DNA of 49,638 nucleotides from CAZNMF01 sp035547155 (GTDB lineage: Bacteria > Acidobacteriota > Vicinamibacteria > Vicinamibacterales > SCN-69-37): NCBI GenBank assembly GCA_035547155.1, contig DASZVJ010000131.1:1-49638 (forward strand), in the 5' to 3' direction. Position numbers and translations under genes: made by a program. The notes below the pieces were generated by a model. That model worked only from the letters and a program-made list of their open reading frames with translations. It made no database searches and had not been told where the DNA came from. Numbering within the stretch: the stretch's first letter is position 1; each line of letters begins with the position of its first letter. Shown one piece after another: positions 1 to 8,450 of this stretch.

Positions 1-1
1 G

Positions 2-1759
2 CTCACGACGGTCTTGCGCGCGTGCCCGGCGATCTCCTCCGTGGGGTTGCGCATTCACGGCGAGAGCGGCATCGCCGAAGGCAGCTATGACTTCTGGCGG
101 ACGGTGTTCGACGGCGTGCCCCGCGCGGGACGGACGATCGAGATCGATCTCCACGCGAAGGGCATCGACGCGACGATGATCGCGCACGCGCGCGCGACGG
201 GCATGCCCGTCAACGTGTCGCCGAAGTACTGGGCCGAGCACCTTGGCATGCCGTATCACCAGGCCGCGATTCGCGATCTCGAGATGCCCGTTGCGGGCCA
301 GGTCGGACGCGGGTTGATGACGCTCAGCGAAGGCTCGCGCAGCTTCACGCGCTACGGCTACGCCGATCTGCTGCGCGACGATCGTCAGTACACCGTGCGC
401 CATCGCGTGTTCGCGGGCACGCAGCGGCTGCTGATGTCCGGCGATGCCGTAACGACGACGGCGTATGCGCGGATGTTCTCGTTCTGCGGATCGACCGGCG
501 TCGATCTGATGGAGCCGCTGACGTGCCGCGGCCGCCGAGGCACGGGCATCGCCGGCACGCGACGCAGCGGCTACGCGGATCCTGGCCTCGAGCCGCGATG
601 GGATTGGGAGAAATACGCGTACTGGTATCGCGTGTGGGGACGGCTGACGTACAACGCGGATGCCGACGCTGCGCAGTGGCGGCGCGCGTTCGACGGCGGC
701 GCGACCGGCAACGCGCTCGTGGCGGCGATGGCGAGCGCGAGCCGCATCCTGCCGATCGTCACCACCGCGCACCTGCCGTCGGCCGCGTGCGATGCGTACT
801 GGCCCGAGGTCTACTGGAACCAGCCGATCGTCGCCGAGCCTCGGCCGAACCCGTACGGCGACACGCCGGCGCCGAAGACGTTCACGCGCGTCAGCCCGCT
901 CGATCCGCAGATCTTCTCGTCGATCCACGAGCATGCGGAGGAATTGCTGAGCGGCGACGCCAGCGGAAAGTACTCGCCGATCGAGGTCGCGCGATGGCTC
1001 GAGGATCTGGCGCAGGAGACGACGCGTCCGCTCGCGCCGCTCGAACGCGCCTCATCGCCGGACGTCCGCCGGCTCACGATCGACGCGCGCGTCCAGGCGG
1101 GCCTGGGCCTGTTCTTCGCGGCCAAGCTGCGCGCCGGCGTGCTCTACGCCATTCACGAGGTGACGAGCGATCCCCGTGCGCTCGACGAAGCCGTCGCCGC
1201 GTATCGTCGCGCGCGGCAGGCCTGGGCGGATCTGTCGGAGCTCACACGCGCGGTGTACGCGGCCGATCTGTCCGTGAGCGACAAGATCTCGGAGCATGGT
1301 CAGTGGATCGATCGGCTGCCCGCCATCGACGACGACATCGCGCGCATGGCGGCACGCGCAGGCACACAAACGAGCACGAACGATGCCCGTGCAACGAACG
1401 CGATCGCGGGCGCCCTCGGCAGACCGGAACGACCCGCGGCGCCGTGCACACACGTGGCGCCATCCGGATTCCGGCCCGGCGCGCCGGTGTCACTCGACGT
1501 GCACGTGACGGGCGCCACGCCCGCGTCGGTGTGGTGCTGCTATCGACACGTCAATCAGGCGGAGCGCTTCGAGCGCGTGCAGATGGAGGGGTCCGCGGAC
1601 GGCGCGCATCGCGCGACGATCCCGGTGGCGTACACGGACTCGCCCTATCCGCTGCAGTACTACTTCGTCATCAAGACGAGCACGGACATGGCGTATCTCT
1701 ATCCAAGCCTCGGCCCGGATCGTCTGCAGCAGCCGTACATCGTCCTGCGGCAAGTGTAG
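2..1759 (+). CDS. Glycoside-hydrolase-like secreted protein, C-terminal part (5' truncated)
   Basis: The reading frame is open to the left edge, so the N-terminus is missing; a TTG at 14 is in frame but is probably internal. The first part (RIHGESG, then alternating predicted strand/helix segments such as IEIDLHAKG and MPVNVSPKYW) resembles the second half of a (beta/alpha)-barrel of uncharacterised alpha-glucuronidase-like proteins. A helical middle (about residues 300-440) follows. The last 100 residues (from GFRPGAPVSL, through WCCYRHVNQAERF, to YYFVI) look like an immunoglobulin-like beta-sandwich. The family assignment is tentative and no catalytic residues can be named. The gene converges on the isomerase-like gene, with two hairpin repeats in between. 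Confidence 0.55.
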   Translation, partial: LTTVLRACPAISSVGLRIHGESGIAEGSYDFWRTVFDGVPRAGRTIEIDLHAKGIDATMIAHARATGMPVNVSPKYWAEHLGMPYHQAAIRDLEMPVAGQVGRGLMTLSEGSRSFTRYGYADLLRDDRQYTVRHRVFAGTQRLLMSGDAVTTTAYARMFSFCGSTGVDLMEPLTCRGRRGTGIAGTRRSGYADPGLEPRWDWEKYAYWYRVWGRLTYNADADAAQWRRAFDGGATGNALVAAMASASRILPIVTTAHLPSAACDAYWPEVYWNQPIVAEPRPNPYGDTPAPKTFTRVSPLDPQIFSSIHEHAEELLSGDASGKYSPIEVARWLEDLAQETTRPLAPLERASSPDVRRLTIDARVQAGLGLFFAAKLRAGVLYAIHEVTSDPRALDEAVAAYRRARQAWADLSELTRAVYAADLSVSDKISEHGQWIDRLPAIDDDIARMAARAGTQTSTNDARATNAIAGALGRPERPAAPCTHVAPSGFRPGAPVSLDVHVTGATPASVWCCYRHVNQAERFERVQMEGSADGAHRATIPVAYTDSPYPLQYYFVIKTSTDMAYLYPSLGPDRLQQPYIVLRQV

Positions 1760-1774
1760 GCGGCCGCGCGGTCC

Positions 1775-1834
1775 GGGCGACCACAAGGGTCGCCCCTACG
1801 GTGTAAAACGTAGGGGCCGCCCTTGTGGCGGCCC
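1775..1834. repeat. Pair of inverted REP-like hairpins between convergent genes
   Basis: Two 26-bp copies of one element lie head to head: 1775-1800 (minus orientation) and 1809-1834 (plus orientation), separated by 8 bp. Each reads CGTAGGGGC, then an 8-bp stem closing a CTTGT loop. The two copies differ at the same two stem positions on both arms (GACC/GGTC versus CGCC/GGCG), so pairing is kept. Further family members lie at 27004-27028 and 38953-38978. The position between two convergent stop codons fits a role as bidirectional 3'-end or terminator hairpins; the paired layout also resembles REPIN elements. Confidence 0.7.
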
Positions 1835-1837
1835 ACC

Positions 1838-2944
1838 TCACATCTGCAAATTCGCGCGCGCCCACTGGATGCTGCGCAGGTTGTCGTCGTCTTCCAGCTT
1901 CAGACGCTGATCGGCGCTCAAGCCCGTCGTCTTCGGCAGCGGTTGCTTCGGCGGATTGCGCTTCACGATTTCGAGGATGCGCGCGAGATCGCGCGCGGGG
2001 AACGGGCTGTACGTGTCGTCGAACGTCACCCAGTACTTGTCAGTGAACACGGGGATCTTGAGCGGATCGCGCGTGATCATCTCGAGGTCGAAGCCCATGT
2101 CCGGATCCTTCTGGCGCAGCTTCGCCACCATCGCCTTCAGATCGAGGAAGCCCTCGCCAAGCGGCACTTCCGACAGCAGAAAGCCGTCGTCGTACATCTC
2201 GACGGCCATGTCCTTGATGTGGCACGACTTGGTGTACGGCAGCAGCGTGTCGAGCGTCTGCATCGGATCCTCGCAGAGCGAGACGTTGTTGCCGAAGTCG
2301 AAATGCACGCCGACGTACTCGCTGCCGAGATTCTTCAACCACGCGGCCTGCTCGGCCGCGCGCCAGCCCTTGTGATTCTCGAGCACGAGCGGAATCTTGT
2401 ACTTCCGCATGATCGGCTCGGCACGCGCGACGTCCGCCTTGTTCTTCTCGAAGCTCGCCTTGAAGGCCTCGAACGTATCGAACTGCTCGTAGCGGCGCTG
2501 CGTCAGCGCGCCGTGGATGCCGGTCGCGCCGATCTCCTTCGCCGCTTTGACGATCGTCTCGAACGTCTGGAGATCGGCCGTTTGCGGCAGGCGGCTGCTG
2601 ATGTCGAAGATCACGCGCATGTTGTACGACTCGGCGCGCGCGCGCAGCTTCGCGATCTCGGCCGGATCCGTGGGCGGCAATCGCAGCTCCGCGCCGCCGA
2701 GGCCGAGGTTGTGGCAGTAGTCGAGGAAGTCGACCGGCGGCGTCATCGCCGCGTTCGCGCGCATCCGCGCGGAGAATCCCGTGGGCGCGGCGCCGATGCC
2801 GCGGCGGCCGAACGGATTCGGCGTGACGGCCGCGGTCTGCGGCGACGCGACGGCGGAGGCGGACGAGGCCGCGCCGATCACGGGCGACACGAGCACGGCT
2901 GATGCGGCGGTTTTCAGGATCTCTCGACGAGTGACGTGCGACAT
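1838..2944 (-). CDS. Tat-exported sugar phosphate isomerase/epimerase-like protein
   Basis: This 368-residue protein starts at the ATG at 2944, preceded by a GGAGAA ribosome site; an upstream in-frame start adds 15 residues before the signal and is less likely. The N-terminus MSHVTRREILKTAAS is a twin-arginine signal, followed by a hydrophobic Ala/Val stretch, so export to the periplasm is expected. The mature part is a xylose-isomerase-like TIM barrel (AP endonuclease 2 superfamily): GLGGAELRLP, NMRVIFDIS, GATGIHGAL, IPLVLENHKG, VGVHFDFGN, SCHIKDM and FDLEMI are successive strands with likely metal ligands (E in LENH, D in FDFGN, H in HIKD, E in DLEM). The substrate cannot be told from sequence. 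It appears monocistronic. Confidence 0.8.
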   Translation of the reverse strand: MSHVTRREILKTAASAVLVSPVIGAASSASAVASPQTAAVTPNPFGRRGIGAAPTGFSARMRANAAMTPPVDFLDYCHNLGLGGAELRLPPTDPAEIAKLRARAESYNMRVIFDISSRLPQTADLQTFETIVKAAKEIGATGIHGALTQRRYEQFDTFEAFKASFEKNKADVARAEPIMRKYKIPLVLENHKGWRAAEQAAWLKNLGSEYVGVHFDFGNNVSLCEDPMQTLDTLLPYTKSCHIKDMAVEMYDDGFLLSEVPLGEGFLDLKAMVAKLRQKDPDMGFDLEMITRDPLKIPVFTDKYWVTFDDTYSPFPARDLARILEIVKRNPPKQPLPKTTGLSADQRLKLEDDDNLRSIQWARANLQM

Positions 2945-3028
2945 GGACGTTCTCCGCGGTTGGAACTGGTAGAGAGCATGCGCGCGCACGATTTGCGCGC
3001 GGCACGCGCGCGGGAAGGATATCCGAAG

Positions 3029-3910
3029 TCAGCTCGCGCGGCGCGTCTTTCGACTCGACGGATGCGCGACGACGCGCGCGCGGCGCGGACGCGCGGTTCG
3101 TGAACGTCGTGCGGGTGCGTGGTCCGCTCGCGCCGCGTCGAGGCTGCGGCGCAGCGCGTCCATCAGATTGACCACCTCTCCGCCGCCGCGGGGCTTCGCG
3201 CCGCCTTCGGCCGCGATCGCCTCGCCGCGCCCTTTGCGCTCGAGCATGTCGCGCAGGGCCGTCTCGTAATTGTCCTTGAACATCGTGAGATCGGCATCGG
3301 ACGCCAGGCTCTCGATCACGCGGCGCGCCAGACGCACTTCTTCGGCCTTCGCGGCCGGCTCACGCTCGTTGAGCTCGGGAATCGAATCGCGCGCGATCAC
3401 CTCGCCCGCCGTGCGCAGCGTGTACATCGCGAGGCCATCGTCTTCGGCGACGATCGCGGCGAGATACTCGCGGCCATGGACGGCGAAGCGCCCGATGGCT
3501 GCCTTGTCGCCGAGCGCCTTGCGGATGACGGTGAACGGCGACGCCGCGGCCCTGGCCTCAGGCGCGAGATAGTACGTCCGCTCGACGTATCGCGGATCGA
3601 TTGCCGACGCGTCGATCACCGTCGTGATGTCGAGCGTCTCGGTCGACTCCGGCCGCAGCCTGGCGACGTCCTCGTCCTCGACGAAGACATATCGGCCCTT
3701 CGACGTCTCGTGCCCCTTGATGATGTCGTCGGGCCCGACCTCGACCTCGCAGTGCGGGCACCACTTCTTGAGCTGAATCGGCGTATGGCACACGCGATGG
3801 AACTGGCGGAACGTGACGTCGGCGTGCGGCCGCGTCGCCGCGTACGCGCGGACGGGAATCGTGATGAGACTGAGCTTCAGCGCGCCTTTCCAACTGGGAC
3901 GTGAAGCCAT
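3029..3910 (-). CDS. ku: Ku DNA end-binding protein (non-homologous end joining)
   Basis: This 293-residue protein matches bacterial Ku along its length: MASRPSWKGALKLSLITIPV at the start, the HRVCHTPIQLKKWCPHCEVEV segment near residue 40 with three Cys and a His, then KGHETSKGRYVFVEDED, and a helical DALRRSL near residue 255. Bacterial Ku forms a homodimeric ring that threads onto double-strand break ends and recruits the ligase LigD. The tail after about residue 260 is very rich in Arg, as in many Ku proteins whose basic tails contact DNA. No LigD gene is visible nearby, so the partner is either encoded elsewhere or absent. The start at 3910 is the ATG that gives the conserved N-terminus. 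Confidence 0.93.
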   Translation of the reverse strand: MASRPSWKGALKLSLITIPVRAYAATRPHADVTFRQFHRVCHTPIQLKKWCPHCEVEVGPDDIIKGHETSKGRYVFVEDEDVARLRPESTETLDITTVIDASAIDPRYVERTYYLAPEARAAASPFTVIRKALGDKAAIGRFAVHGREYLAAIVAEDDGLAMYTLRTAGEVIARDSIPELNEREPAAKAEEVRLARRVIESLASDADLTMFKDNYETALRDMLERKGRGEAIAAEGGAKPRGGGEVVNLMDALRRSLDAARADHAPARRSRTARPRRARVVAHPSSRKTRRAS

Positions 3911-4047
3911 CGCCCCCTATCGTGCAACCGGGATGCCAGCGAGAGATACGGCCGCACCGGTCCTTGTGCGAGGAGCGCGCCGCGGCAGGGCGAACCATGC
4001 GGCCCGTCCGCGGCGCCCACGAGGGATTTCTCGCACCGCGACGCGCG

Positions 4048-4554
4048 TCAGTGCGCAGCCTGGGCACCTGTCACGCGCCGGCGCGTCGCGAGCGGTCCGA
4101 ACGCGCCGAGCAGGCCGGCCATCAGCGCGATCACGCCCCACGTCGCGCCTGCGAGCGGCCATCCGAGCAGCGCGTCGAGGGACCAGTCGCCAGCGCCCGT
4201 GAACGCGAGGCTCAGGCCCGTCGCCCCGAGCACGAGCGTGTACTCGTAGCCGCCACGGCTGAGGAAAAATCCCTGCGGCACGTGCACGCTGATGGCGGCG
4301 ACGAGCATGACCGCAACGACGATCGCCGCGGCCAGCGGCGTCGCCAGACCGAGCGCAAGGAGCAGACCGCCGGCGGTTTCCGCGACGCCAGCGGCGAGCG
4401 CCTGACGCCGGCCTGGCACGAAGCCCAACTTCTCGAACATGGCTGCCGTCTGTTCCAGGCCCGGGCCGCCGAACCAGCCGAAGAGCTTCTGCGCGCCATG
4501 CGCCGCCAACGTCCCGCCGACTGCCAATCGCACGAGCAAGAGTCCAAGGGCCAT
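4048..4554 (-). CDS. DoxX family membrane protein
   Basis: This 168-residue protein begins MALGLLLVRLAVGG at 4554, where AAAGGTGG lies about 8 nt upstream; the 22 residues before it in frame are not membrane-like. It has four predicted membrane helices (about residues 3-20, 45-65, 70-90 and 110-135) and the DoxX family pattern GAQKLFGWFGGPGL followed by GVAETAGGLLLALG. DoxX proteins are small quinone-linked or redox-associated inner-membrane proteins, often under MarR-type control. The gene for a MarR regulator lies directly upstream on the same strand, and a motif shared with that gene's operator sits in the 78-bp gap. Confidence 0.87.
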   Translation of the reverse strand: MALGLLLVRLAVGGTLAAHGAQKLFGWFGGPGLEQTAAMFEKLGFVPGRRQALAAGVAETAGGLLLALGLATPLAAAIVVAVMLVAAISVHVPQGFFLSRGGYEYTLVLGATGLSLAFTGAGDWSLDALLGWPLAGATWGVIALMAGLLGAFGPLATRRRVTGAQAAH

Positions 4555-4594
4555 GACCGTCCACCTTTCGTCGAAACACTTATTTATCAATGCA

Positions 4595-4612
4595 CTGTAC
4601 AGACATGAACTA
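4595..4612 (-). promoter_or_regulatory. Candidate MarR operator upstream of doxX
   Basis: On the minus strand the sequence TAGTTCAT (4605-4612) is followed by a CTGTACAG palindrome (4595-4602). The same TAGTTCAT occurs at the marR promoter. The site lies 40-60 bp upstream of the doxX ATG in an AT-rich stretch (TTGATAAATAA). I infer that MarR controls both genes; no clear -35/-10 pair can be fixed here. Confidence 0.45.
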
Positions 4613-4632
4613 CTTGACACCGAACGACGCTG

Positions 4633-5058
4633 CTAGCGCTTCGGCCCCACCCGGCTCAACAACGCACCCAGCTGTCGCGCTTCATCGGCGCTCAGCGCGC
4701 TGAGCAGCCCGCGCTCGCTCTGCTGCTGGACGCGCGTCCCGTCCTTGCAGGCCTTCCGGCCTTCCGCCGTCAACACGGCCAGCCGCGTCCGGCGATCGCG
4801 CGGATCCGGCTTGCGCGCGACGAACCCATCCGCCTCGAGCCGGTCGATGAGCTGCGTGACATTGGACTTCACGCACGACAGCCGCTCTGCCAGCTGCCCG
4901 AGCGGCAGCGACTCACCCGCTGCCGCGAGCGCCTGGAGCGCGACGAGCTTCGCCAGCGACAGGCCGAGTGCCGCGAGCTTCTCCTCCACGTGTCCCTGCG
5001 CGACGTTCGCCGCGTGCAGCAGAGAGAAGAGGCCGGCCGTCGCCGGCTTTTCGTTCAT
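4633..5058 (-). CDS. MarR family transcriptional regulator
   Basis: This 141-residue protein has a winged helix typical of MarR: LGLSLAKLVALQALAAAG, then LPLGQLAERLSCVKSNVTQLIDRLEADGFVARK as the recognition region, then the wing DPRDRRTRLAVLTAEG. The ATG at 5058 is preferred over the in-frame GTG at 5073, because a good promoter (TTGCCC, 17 bp, TATAGT) ends 6 bp before that ATG and predicts a leaderless message. A perfect inverted repeat covers the -10 edge and the start codon, so autorepression is likely. It lies upstream of doxX, with which it shares an operator motif. The ligand is unknown. Confidence 0.88.
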   Translation of the reverse strand: MNEKPATAGLFSLLHAANVAQGHVEEKLAALGLSLAKLVALQALAAAGESLPLGQLAERLSCVKSNVTQLIDRLEADGFVARKPDPRDRRTRLAVLTAEGRKACKDGTRVQQQSERGLLSALSADEARQLGALLSRVGPKR

Positions 5059-5093
5059 GAATGAACTATACACACCTGGACAGGCTCGGGCAA
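5053..5093 (-). promoter_or_regulatory. marR promoter and operator, leaderless start
   Basis: On the minus strand, -35 TTGCCC (5088-5093), a 17-bp spacer and -10 TATAGT (5065-5070) place the expected transcription start at the A of the ATG at 5058. The palindrome GTTCATGAATGAAC (5053-5066; arms GTTCAT/ATGAAC, 2-bp gap) overlaps the end of the -10 box and the start codon. This is where a self-repressing MarR dimer would bind. No Shine-Dalgarno sequence precedes the ATG, in keeping with leaderless translation. Confidence 0.65.
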
Positions 5094-5103
5094 GACTGCG
5101 GCC

Positions 5104-5709
5104 CTACGCGCCACTGCCCCGGTGTCCAGTCTCCTTGGCGGGCGCACGTCCACCCTCGTCGCCGTGGCGGCCTTCGGCGAACTCCTCGATCATCTTGCGG
5201 TTGAATGCCGGGATGTCTGCCGGCTTGCGCGACGTGACGAGCCCGCGATCGACGACGACCTCGGCGTCGACCCAGTCCGCACCGGCATTGATCAGATCGG
5301 TCCGCAGCGAGGGCCACGACGTCAGCCGCGCGCCGTTCGCGACGCCGGCCTCGACGAGCATCCAGGGGCCATGACAGATCGCGGCGATCGGCTTGCCGGC
5401 CGCGAACGCATCACGCACGAAGGCAACCGCCTTCGGATGCTGTCGCAGCGCGTCCGGATTCATGACGCCGCCCGGCAGCAGCACCGCGTCATAGTCGTTC
5501 GACGTCGCGTCGTCGAACGTGCGATCGACGGTGGCCGTCTCGCCCCAATTCTTGTGCGTCCATCCGCGAACGGCGCCCGCGTCGGGCGCGATGATATCGA
5601 CGTGCGCGCCAGCGGCTTCGAGCGCACGCTTGGGCTCGAGCAACTCACTCTGCTCGAACCCATGCGTCACGAGTGCGGCAACACGTTTGCCGTCCAGGGC
5701 TCCCGCCAT
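5104..5709 (-). CDS. DJ-1/PfpI family protein (type 1 glutamine amidotransferase fold)
   Basis: This 201-residue protein has the PfpI/YhbO layout: a first strand RVAALVTHGFEQSE with the conserved Glu (residue 19), then DYDAVLLPGG, and the nucleophile elbow AAICHGPW, where Cys112 is followed by His113. The family includes proteins described as proteases, glyoxalases or deglycases that act on glycation damage. Which activity applies here is not shown by sequence. The C-terminal 20 residues are polar and probably disordered. It lies 30 bp from the marR promoter region and is transcribed in the same direction, followed by its own stop at 5104. Confidence 0.88.
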   Translation of the reverse strand: MAGALDGKRVAALVTHGFEQSELLEPKRALEAAGAHVDIIAPDAGAVRGWTHKNWGETATVDRTFDDATSNDYDAVLLPGGVMNPDALRQHPKAVAFVRDAFAAGKPIAAICHGPWMLVEAGVANGARLTSWPSLRTDLINAGADWVDAEVVVDRGLVTSRKPADIPAFNRKMIEEFAEGRHGDEGGRAPAKETGHRGSGA

Positions 5710-5766
5710 TGTTCGGTTCCTCCGATGCGATGTTCGAGGTGCACCGCCGGCATTGCCGCGCGCACC

Positions 5767-5940
5767 TCAGGCCGATGGCGACGGGCGCGTGTCCGCGCGC
5801 GTGACGTACGCATCCGGCTGCCGATCGAACGCGTCCTTGCAGCCCTTCGAGCAGAAGTAATACGTCTGCCCCTGATATTCGGACTTGCCCGCCGCGCGAG
5901 CCTGGTCGATCGTCATGCCGCAAACCGGATCCTTCGCCAT
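5767..5940 (-). CDS. YHS domain small metal-binding protein
   Basis: This 57-residue protein starts at the ATG at 5940, directly behind a strong AGGAGGT ribosome site. It is almost only a YHS domain: KDPVCGMTID at the start, then YQGQTYYFCSKGCKDAF, with the Cys residues (PVC and FCSKGC) that bind a metal in heavy-metal ATPases and related proteins. Stand-alone YHS proteins are thought to handle copper or other soft metals. A polar tail follows. The gene is transcribed in the same direction as the DJ-1/PfpI gene, 57 bp upstream of it, and could be co-transcribed. Confidence 0.85.
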   Translation of the reverse strand: MAKDPVCGMTIDQARAAGKSEYQGQTYYFCSKGCKDAFDRQPDAYVTRADTRPSPSA

Positions 5941-6229
5941 GGGGGACCTCCTGATGATGGTCGCGAGTGGAGGCTCGACGTGCAACGCCGGCCGGCACGC
6001 GCGTCGACACGGTCATGTCGATCCACGGACGTCGCAGACGTCGCGATCGGCGCACGCGCGTACGGCCCGGTTCAGCGACAGACGATTCAAGCGCGGTGCC
6101 AGCGGCAGGCATACGGTGTCGCGCGTTCGCACCGCGCTCATGCGTCGCGCGCGGCAGCGTCTTGCCACATAAGCGACACGCCGTGCCCGTTGAGAGCACC
6201 AGTGCGGCGGTTGCGCAGCGCATGGCCGA

Positions 6230-7093
6230 GTGTCTACGCTGTCACCTCGAATGCGTGCCACCGTGCTCGCGCTGGCGGCGCTGGCGGGCTTCGCCGCGAA
6301 CTCGCTGCTCACGCGCGCGGCCCTCGCCTCTGGCGAGCTGCACGCGCCGGCCTTTGCATTGATTCGCGTGGCCACCGGCGCGCTCGTCCTCGCCCTGCTG
6401 ACACGCACGCGCGATCGCCGCCGGGATCTGGAGCGACAGTCGTGGACCGGCGCCGTCAGCCTGTCGGTCTATCTGCTGGCGTTCACGCTCGCATACACGC
6501 GCATCGGTGCGGCAGTCGGCGCGTTGCTGCTCTTTGGCGCCGTGCAAGTGAGCATGATCGCGAGCGGCCTCACGCGCGGCGAGCGGCCTCGTCGCACGGA
6601 AGCGCTCGGCGGAGCCCTCGCGGCGGCCGGACTCCTGTGGCTGACCCTGCCGGGCGCGACATCGCCGGGCCTATCCGGCGCGACGCTGATGATCCTCGCC
6701 GGCACGGCGTGGGGCGTCTACTCGATCGACGGCCGCCGCAGCCGCGATCCGCTCGCGGACACCGCACGGAACTTTGCGCGCGCGACGCGGCTCGTCGGCC
6801 TCCCATTGCTGTGGTTGGCGTGGCCGCCGCACGGAACGCTCCACGGCGCTGCGCTGGCCGCGGCCTCCGGCGCGTTCGCGTCGGGTCTCGGCTACACGCT
6901 CTGGTACGCGGCCTTGCCGTCGTTGACGATCTGGCGCGCGGCGACCGTACAGTTGGCCGTGCCGCTGGTCACGGCCATCGCCGCCGCCGTGCTGCTCGGC
7001 GAAGCGTTGACGGCGCGGATCGGCATCGCGGCCCTGTTGATCGTCATCGGTGTCCTGCTGACGACGTCGGCGCGGGCACCGCGGCGAGCGTGA
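6230..7093 (+). CDS. EamA/DMT family inner-membrane transporter
   Basis: This 287-residue protein has about ten hydrophobic helices in two halves, each with EamA character: a first half ending GGALAAAGLLWLTLP and a second half from LSGATLMILAGTAWGVYSI to VPLVTAIAAAVLLGEAL. The drug/metabolite transporter superfamily exports amino acids, nucleosides or drugs; the substrate here is unknown. The GTG at 6230 has no clear ribosome site, and the ATG at 6251 (MRATVLALAAL) is an equally good start. The 289 bp between it and the divergent YHS gene hold the promoters, and I see no further gene there. Confidence 0.85.
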   Translation: MSTLSPRMRATVLALAALAGFAANSLLTRAALASGELHAPAFALIRVATGALVLALLTRTRDRRRDLERQSWTGAVSLSVYLLAFTLAYTRIGAAVGALLLFGAVQVSMIASGLTRGERPRRTEALGGALAAAGLLWLTLPGATSPGLSGATLMILAGTAWGVYSIDGRRSRDPLADTARNFARATRLVGLPLLWLAWPPHGTLHGAALAAASGAFASGLGYTLWYAALPSLTIWRAATVQLAVPLVTAIAAAVLLGEALTARIGIAALLIVIGVLLTTSARAPRRA

Positions 7094-7155
7094 GAACCGC
7101 CCGGCACCGGCTGTGCGTCACTCGACGACGCCGCACAAGGATCAGTCACGTCACG

Positions 7156-7470
7156 CTACGCTGGCGCATCCACCACGAACGGCGGCCCATTCGCGGGCGT
7201 CATCGCCGCCGGCTCGCAGTCGAACTCGGGCTCGGCGCGGCCGCCGAACCGGCTCTCGAGATACGTCACGGCCGAGTTGAGCGCGAGCAGCTCGGTCGCG
7301 CCATGGATTTCGATCCGTCGTCCATCGGCAAACGTCAACGGCCGCAGCACGCGTCCGTCGTCTTCGATGACGTCGACGCGCGCCACGAAAATCGGCGTCG
7401 TCGCATCCGATGCGGAGCCAATCTCGATCCGGCAGTGTGCGCGCTCGAACGACACGTCCTGGCAGTTCAT
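7156..7470 (-). CDS. Hypothetical protein (104 aa)
   Basis: The ATG at 7470 is preceded by GAGGTG at a suitable distance; the longer upstream frame is Arg-rich and looks non-coding. The protein starts MNCQDVSFERAHCRIEIG and alternates short strands (FVARVDVIED, LRPLTFADGRRIEIHG) with one helix (ELLALNSAVTYLESRFG), followed by an acidic, Pro-rich end. I do not recognise a family. Codon use resembles its neighbours. The promoter lies in the 149 bp shared with the divergent secreted protein. Confidence 0.6.
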   Translation of the reverse strand: MNCQDVSFERAHCRIEIGSASDATTPIFVARVDVIEDDGRVLRPLTFADGRRIEIHGATELLALNSAVTYLESRFGGRAEPEFDCEPAAMTPANGPPFVVDAPA

Positions 7471-7619
7471 GTGGCACCTCGTCCGACTCGGACGTGCAGG
7501 ACGTGGGCCACGCGTCGAAGCGGTGCAGCGTTGCGTGCCGCGCCGCAGTTGCCGCGATCGAGCCTCGGGAGTACCATCTCGCGCCATCAGGCTTCTCGCG
7601 CTCGGGAGTATTCGCAACG

Positions 7620-8423
7620 ATGACGATCAAGACGACGATGACGGCGATAGTCGGCACCACGGTCATGGCCGTGATGCCGCTGGTGCTGGCGGCGCAGAGC
7701 GCGCCGTCGCGGCTCGGGCTGACAGAACGTCAGGCGCAGGACGCGCTCCTGCACTCGCTCGAGGACGGCGGCCTGTACGTCGGCTCGAGCGCGGCCAAGG
7801 CGTTCGTCGCGCTGCCACCCTCGGCGCGCGCCGCACTGATCGATGCGGGCTTCGCGTGGACGAAGGCCTATGTGAATTCGTCCGCGTTCAAGACCGCGTA
7901 TCTGCATTCGCGCGACGAGCAGAAGCCCACCCCTCCGTCGTTCGAGGGCTCGGTCGACGACGAAGTCAAGCGGAAGCAGGACGAGCAGGCCAAGAGCCTT
8001 GCGGACTCACGCGCGGCTCTCGCAGCACTCCCCGCGGATCAGCGTGCGCAACTGGAGGCGGTGTTCAAAGCGTCGGAAGCGCAGATGAAAGACCCGCAAA
8101 TGATCGCGCTGATGCATCAAGGCGTGGAGATGGAACGCACGCGGGCACAGCAGGACTATCAAACCAGCCTCGAGCGATGGCAGAAGTCATTGCCGGCCGA
8201 TCCCAACGCGCTCGTCGCGCGCCGGCTGCGGAGCTTCCTCGACCTCAGCGCCGGCATCGATTTCGACGCGAAGCTGCAGGGCACGGGCACGGAACGGACG
8301 TTCGTCAACGAGGACTATCAGTCGAAGCCGTCCGACTGGAAGACGTGCTTCCGAGCCGGCAAGGACGCCGTTGCAGCTGCGCGCGCCGACGCCACGAGCT
8401 GGCTGAAGGAATTGCCGCAGTAA
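7620..8423 (+). CDS. Hypothetical secreted protein (267 aa)
   Basis: The ATG at 7620 gives a clear signal peptide: positive residues MTIKTT, a hydrophobic core and a cleavage-like AAQSAPS. GGGAG lies 11 nt upstream. The mature protein is helical and rich in Ala, Gln, Lys and Asp (DEVKRKQDEQAKSLADSRAALAALPADQRAQ), with a single Cys near the C-terminus (DWKTCFRAGKDAV). I recognise no domain or active site. It ends at a perfect-length hairpin that fills the gap to the convergent Ig/VCBS gene. Confidence 0.7.
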   Translation: MTIKTTMTAIVGTTVMAVMPLVLAAQSAPSRLGLTERQAQDALLHSLEDGGLYVGSSAAKAFVALPPSARAALIDAGFAWTKAYVNSSAFKTAYLHSRDEQKPTPPSFEGSVDDEVKRKQDEQAKSLADSRAALAALPADQRAQLEAVFKASEAQMKDPQMIALMHQGVEMERTRAQQDYQTSLERWQKSLPADPNALVARRLRSFLDLSAGIDFDAKLQGTGTERTFVNEDYQSKPSDWKTCFRAGKDAVAAARADATSWLKELPQ

Positions 8424-8450
8424 GCGATCGCGCCGCAGGCGCGTGATCGC
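8424..8450. terminator. Bidirectional hairpin between convergent genes
   Basis: The 27-bp gap between the two stop codons is almost wholly one stem-loop: GCGATCGCGCC pairs with GGCGC-GATCGC around a short loop, with a two-base bulge in the right arm. No long T-run follows on either strand. It is likely to serve both the secreted protein gene and the Ig/VCBS gene. Confidence 0.6.

Noticed and set aside
1823..2902. Long open frame on the plus strand opposite the isomerase-like gene
   Set aside because: It is antisense to a clear Tat-signal protein, consists of Arg/Ala/Val-rich sequence with no recognisable domain, and such frames are expected in GC-rich DNA.
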